32,911 nucleotides of DNA. Source: Oscillospiraceae bacterium (lineage in GTDB: Bacteria; Bacillota; Clostridia; Oscillospirales; Ruminococcaceae). The position numbers and the translations under genes were made by a program. The notes beneath the pieces are model-generated. The model was not told the origin of the DNA and searched no databases. It saw nothing but the letters and a program-made list of their open reading frames with translations. Positions 30,253 to 32,911 of this stretch are shown here, piece by piece (position 1 is the stretch's first letter; each line of letters begins with the position of its first letter). The stretch lies in assembly GCA_902766785.1 (NCBI GenBank), contig CACXEO010000023.1, positions 1 through 32,911 on the forward strand, given 5' to 3'.

Positions 30253-32784
30253 TTACGCCATTTTTATGTTTTTGGCATCCTGAAGATTTAGTTTTTCGAC
30301 CGCCTGCTCCCTCATTTTATACTTGAGAATTTTCCCAGCACCATTCATCGGGAATTCGTCGACAAAATCAACATAACGGGGGGTTTTGTGTTTGGCCATA
30401 TGGCTCTTGACATATTCTTTGAGTTCGTCCTCCGTCAATGTTTCTCCTTCCTTTAGGATAACGCAGGCCATAATTTCTTCGCCGTACTGTTTATCCGGCA
30501 CGCCAATAACCTGAACGTCTTTAACCTTGGGATGGGTATAAATAAAGTCCTCAATCTCTTTAGGATAGATATTTTCGCCGCCGCGGATGATCATATCCTT
30601 GATCCGCCCGGTGATTTTGTAGTTGCCGTCCGGCAGCCTTCTGGCGAGATCGCCGGTGTGGAGCCAGCCTTCCTCATCAATGACAGCCGCAGTGGCGGTA
30701 GGCATTTTGTAATACCCTTTCATAATATTATAGCCTCGGGCTACAAACTCGCCATCCACGTTATCCGGCAGATCCTCCCCGGTCTCCGGGTCAACAATTT
30801 TACATTCAATTCCAGGCAGGGCGCGGCCCACGGTGTTGACACGAACGTCGAGCGGATCGTCAACCCGGCTCTGGGTACAGCCTGGAGACGCCTCAGTCTG
30901 GCCGTAGACGATTGAAATCTGCGTCATGTTCATCTTGTTGACAACGTCTTCCATAACCTTGATCGGGCAAGGGCTGCCTGCCATAATACCGGTGCGCATA
31001 TAAGAGAAATCAGTTTTACTAAAGTTTTCGTGCTCCAGCATGGCAATAAACATGGTCGGCACGCCATGGAAACAGGTGATTTTCTCTTTGTTAATGCATT
31101 CAAGCGCCAGCCGCGGCGAAAATGCCGGGAGAGGCGACATGGTGACGCCGTGGGTCATACAGGCGGTCATGGCAAGAACCATGCCGAAGCAATGGAACAT
31201 TGGCACCTGAATCATCATCCGGTCGGCGGTGGAAAGGTCCATGCAGTCGCCAATATTCTTGCCGTTGTTGACCACGTTGTAATGGGTCAGCATGACCCCT
31301 TTCGGGAAGCCGGTGGTGCCGGAGGTATACTGCATGTTGCAGACGTCATGCCGGTTTACAAGAGCGGCGCGCTGGTAGACAAGCTCCATCGGGATGGTTT
31401 CACCCCGCTCAAGCGCTTCTTCCCATGTCAGGCAGCCTGGCTGCTTGGAATCCACCGTAATAACATTCCGAAGAAAAGGGAGCTTTCTGGAATGGAGCGG
31501 CATCCCATGCTTCAGCGTCTCCAATTCCGGGCAGATTTCCTTGATAATCCCGACATAGTCGGAATCCTTGAACCCATCGATCATAACGAGGGTATGGGTA
31601 TCAGACTGGCGGAGCAAATATTCCGCCTCATGAATTTTATATGAGGTATTAACCGTTACAAGAACAGCGCCAATTTTAACGGTTGCCCAGAAAGTGATAT
31701 ACCACTGCGGGACATTGGTTGCCCAGACGGCCACCTTATCCCCCTTCTTAACGCCAAGAGCCAGAAGGGTGCGGGCGAACCGATCAACGTCATCCCGGAA
31801 CTGGGAATAGGTGCGGGTATAATCAAGAGTGGTGAAGCGGAAAGCGTACTGATCCGGGAATTCCTCCACCATCTGGTCAAGAACCTGAGAGAAGGTTAAA
31901 TCAATCAGGGAATATTTTTCCCAGACATATTTACCGGTTTTGGCGTTGTTATCAAACAACGGCCTGCGGCTGATATTTTTCTGGAGATATTTCTCCATAT
32001 AATTAATAAAATGCGGAAAAACAATGCCGGCGTCGCTCAGGTCAGGCGCCCAGCGTTTGACCCATTCAAGAGAAATATACCCGTCGTAATTAATGGAACG
32101 CAGGGCAAAAATCATTTCATCAATCGGCAGGTCACCCTCGCCCATCAGACGGTACTCCACCCCATTCGGAGTCTGGACAGAATCCTTGACATGGATATAT
32201 TTTATGTAAGCGCCAAGGTTTTGCACCGTCGTCTCAGGCTGTTCCCCCATGATGCGGTAGGGATGGTGCATGTCCCAGAGCGCGGCGACCGCGTCGCTCG
32301 CAACATGCTCCAAAAGGTTTCGCAGCCGTGCAGTATCGGCATATACGCCGTTTGTTTCAACCAGCAGGGTGACGCCGGCCTTTTCAGCCTCAGGGGCAAG
32401 CGCTTTTAACTGGCGGATAATCGCCTCGTCGTCCACTTCGCCCTCCGGCTCTTTGTGCAGGTCTGCCAGAATACGGATATACGGCGCTCCAAGCTTCTGC
32501 GCAAGCTCAATATAGGCGAGGATTTCCCCGCGGTTTTCCTCTTCCCGCTCTGCAAACTTCAGGCAGCAGTTGCAGGAAAGACAGGAAATCTCCAAATGGA
32601 GCTGGTTTAGTTTCTGAACCGTCTGCGGCAGCCGCTCCGCCGTAAAAGGCGGCGCGTTCAAAGCGGAGATATCGTCTCCAAGGCCACGGATTTCAACACC
32701 GTCAAATCCCAGGTCTTTCGCCATGGAGTAAATATCGGCCCATTCAAAATCCGGACAGCCTAAAGTAGAAAAAGAAACTTTCAT
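30253..32784 (-). CDS. Fusion protein: TIM-barrel sugar isomerase/epimerase domain plus AMP-forming acyl-CoA synthetase
   Basis: 843 residues in one frame. Residues 1-265 are a xylose-isomerase-like TIM barrel with Glu143 (LLVETNG), Asp171 (ALWDMHHP), His198 (YIHVKDS) and Glu240 (YISLEW) as metal-site candidates. Residues 285-843 are an adenylate-forming synthetase: the P-loop YTSGTTGFPKG (486-496), YGQTEASPG, the hinge region ITGRIKDMIIRGGENIYPKE, and Lys818 in GAGKILKYK as the catalytic C-terminal lysine. It should activate a carboxylic acid with ATP and CoA; the acid is unknown. The two domains are usually separate proteins. AGAGGGG precedes the ATG, and a T-box terminator lies 57 bases upstream. 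Confidence 0.9.
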   Translation of the reverse strand: MKVSFSTLGCPDFEWADIYSMAKDLGFDGVEIRGLGDDISALNAPPFTAERLPQTVQKLNQLHLEISCLSCNCCLKFAEREEENRGEILAYIELAQKLGAPYIRILADLHKEPEGEVDDEAIIRQLKALAPEAEKAGVTLLVETNGVYADTARLRNLLEHVASDAVAALWDMHHPYRIMGEQPETTVQNLGAYIKYIHVKDSVQTPNGVEYRLMGEGDLPIDEMIFALRSINYDGYISLEWVKRWAPDLSDAGIVFPHFINYMEKYLQKNISRRPLFDNNAKTGKYVWEKYSLIDLTFSQVLDQMVEEFPDQYAFRFTTLDYTRTYSQFRDDVDRFARTLLALGVKKGDKVAVWATNVPQWYITFWATVKIGAVLVTVNTSYKIHEAEYLLRQSDTHTLVMIDGFKDSDYVGIIKEICPELETLKHGMPLHSRKLPFLRNVITVDSKQPGCLTWEEALERGETIPMELVYQRAALVNRHDVCNMQYTSGTTGFPKGVMLTHYNVVNNGKNIGDCMDLSTADRMMIQVPMFHCFGMVLAMTACMTHGVTMSPLPAFSPRLALECINKEKITCFHGVPTMFIAMLEHENFSKTDFSYMRTGIMAGSPCPIKVMEDVVNKMNMTQISIVYGQTEASPGCTQSRVDDPLDVRVNTVGRALPGIECKIVDPETGEDLPDNVDGEFVARGYNIMKGYYKMPTATAAVIDEEGWLHTGDLARRLPDGNYKITGRIKDMIIRGGENIYPKEIEDFIYTHPKVKDVQVIGVPDKQYGEEIMACVILKEGETLTEDELKEYVKSHMAKHKTPRYVDFVDEFPMNGAGKILKYKMREQAVEKLNLQDAKNIKMA

Positions 32785-32840
32785 AACAACCCCTCTTTAT
32801 TTTATAAAATGTTGTTTCACCGGTGCCAAAGGAAGGCAAC

Positions 32841-32911
32841 AAAAAACTCCCGTCCCTAATCCTAGAGACGGGAGATATCCTCTTCCGTGGTACCACTCTA
32901 CTTCATACGCA
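32841..32911 (-). promoter_or_regulatory. 3' part of a T-box riboswitch with its terminator (cut by the window edge)
   Basis: On the minus strand the T-box core GTGGTACCACGGAAGA (about 32881-32896) matches the conserved TGGTACC sequence that pairs with the acceptor end of uncharged tRNA. It is followed by a terminator: CTCCCGTCTCT (32864-32874) pairs with AGGGACGGGAG (32847-32857) around AGGATT, then TTTTTT (32841-32846). Stem I with the specifier codon lies beyond base 32911, so the sensed amino acid cannot be read. The first gene after it on the same strand is the fusion gene, 57 bases on. Confidence 0.85.

Overview
The window looks like chromosomal DNA from an anaerobic, endospore-forming Clostridia species, probably Oscillospiraceae/Ruminococcaceae-like. 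The evidence is gene content only: an [FeFe]-hydrogenase maturation operon, a cotJABC spore-coat operon, a T-box leader, FeoAB with an MntR-like regulator, Gram-positive ribosome-binding sites and mixed ATG/TTG/GTG starts. No rRNA, tRNA, CRISPR array or intact insertion sequence was seen.

Layout. 1-2.35 kb: accessory edge with the tail of an SH3-domain (endolysin-like) protein, AT-rich non-coding DNA with two strong hairpins, an XRE regulator, a 58-residue small protein, and a stretch of broken coding remnants. 2.35-8.15 kb: housekeeping genes, namely a Crp/Fnr regulator (+), then on the minus strand a TIM-barrel epimerase-like protein, an operon of cation/proton antiporter, flavin reductase and RlmA-like methyltransferase, and mutY. 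8.3-11.1 kb: a CNNM/CorC-type membrane protein and cotJA-cotJB-cotJC. 11.25-15.6 kb (minus): a coupled set of GH36-like alpha-galactosidase, HAD phosphatase, a 30-residue ORF and a 131-residue unknown, then ung. 15.9-17.3 kb: a second TIM-barrel protein and a Nudix hydrolase. 17.4-21.6 kb: a promoter, a structured leader of about 170 nt ending in an intrinsic terminator, then a TM1266-type regulator, hydE, hydG and hydF. 22-25.4 kb: an AraC regulator, a DtxR/MntR-type repressor, feoA and a C-terminally truncated feoB. 25.5-30.1 kb: MoxR ATPase, DUF58 protein and membrane transglutaminase-like protein. 30.25-32.78 kb (minus): an 843-residue protein joining a TIM-barrel epimerase domain to an AMP-forming acyl-CoA synthetase. 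Its upstream region, at the right edge, holds the 3' end of a T-box riboswitch with its terminator.

How the genes work together: hydE, hydG and hydF build the H-cluster of an [FeFe] hydrogenase whose structural gene is not here; the co-transcribed small regulator and the leader attenuator suggest control of the whole set. FeoA/FeoB with the MntR-like protein form a metal-responsive pair around a shared intergenic region carrying an MntR-box-like sequence, but feoB seems broken. The most notable points are the unassigned leader RNA of the hyd operon, the T-box in front of an isomerase/acyl-CoA synthetase fusion, the fusion itself, the truncated feoB, and a translationally coupled 30-residue ORF. 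All functional calls rest on reading motifs by eye; no database search was possible.
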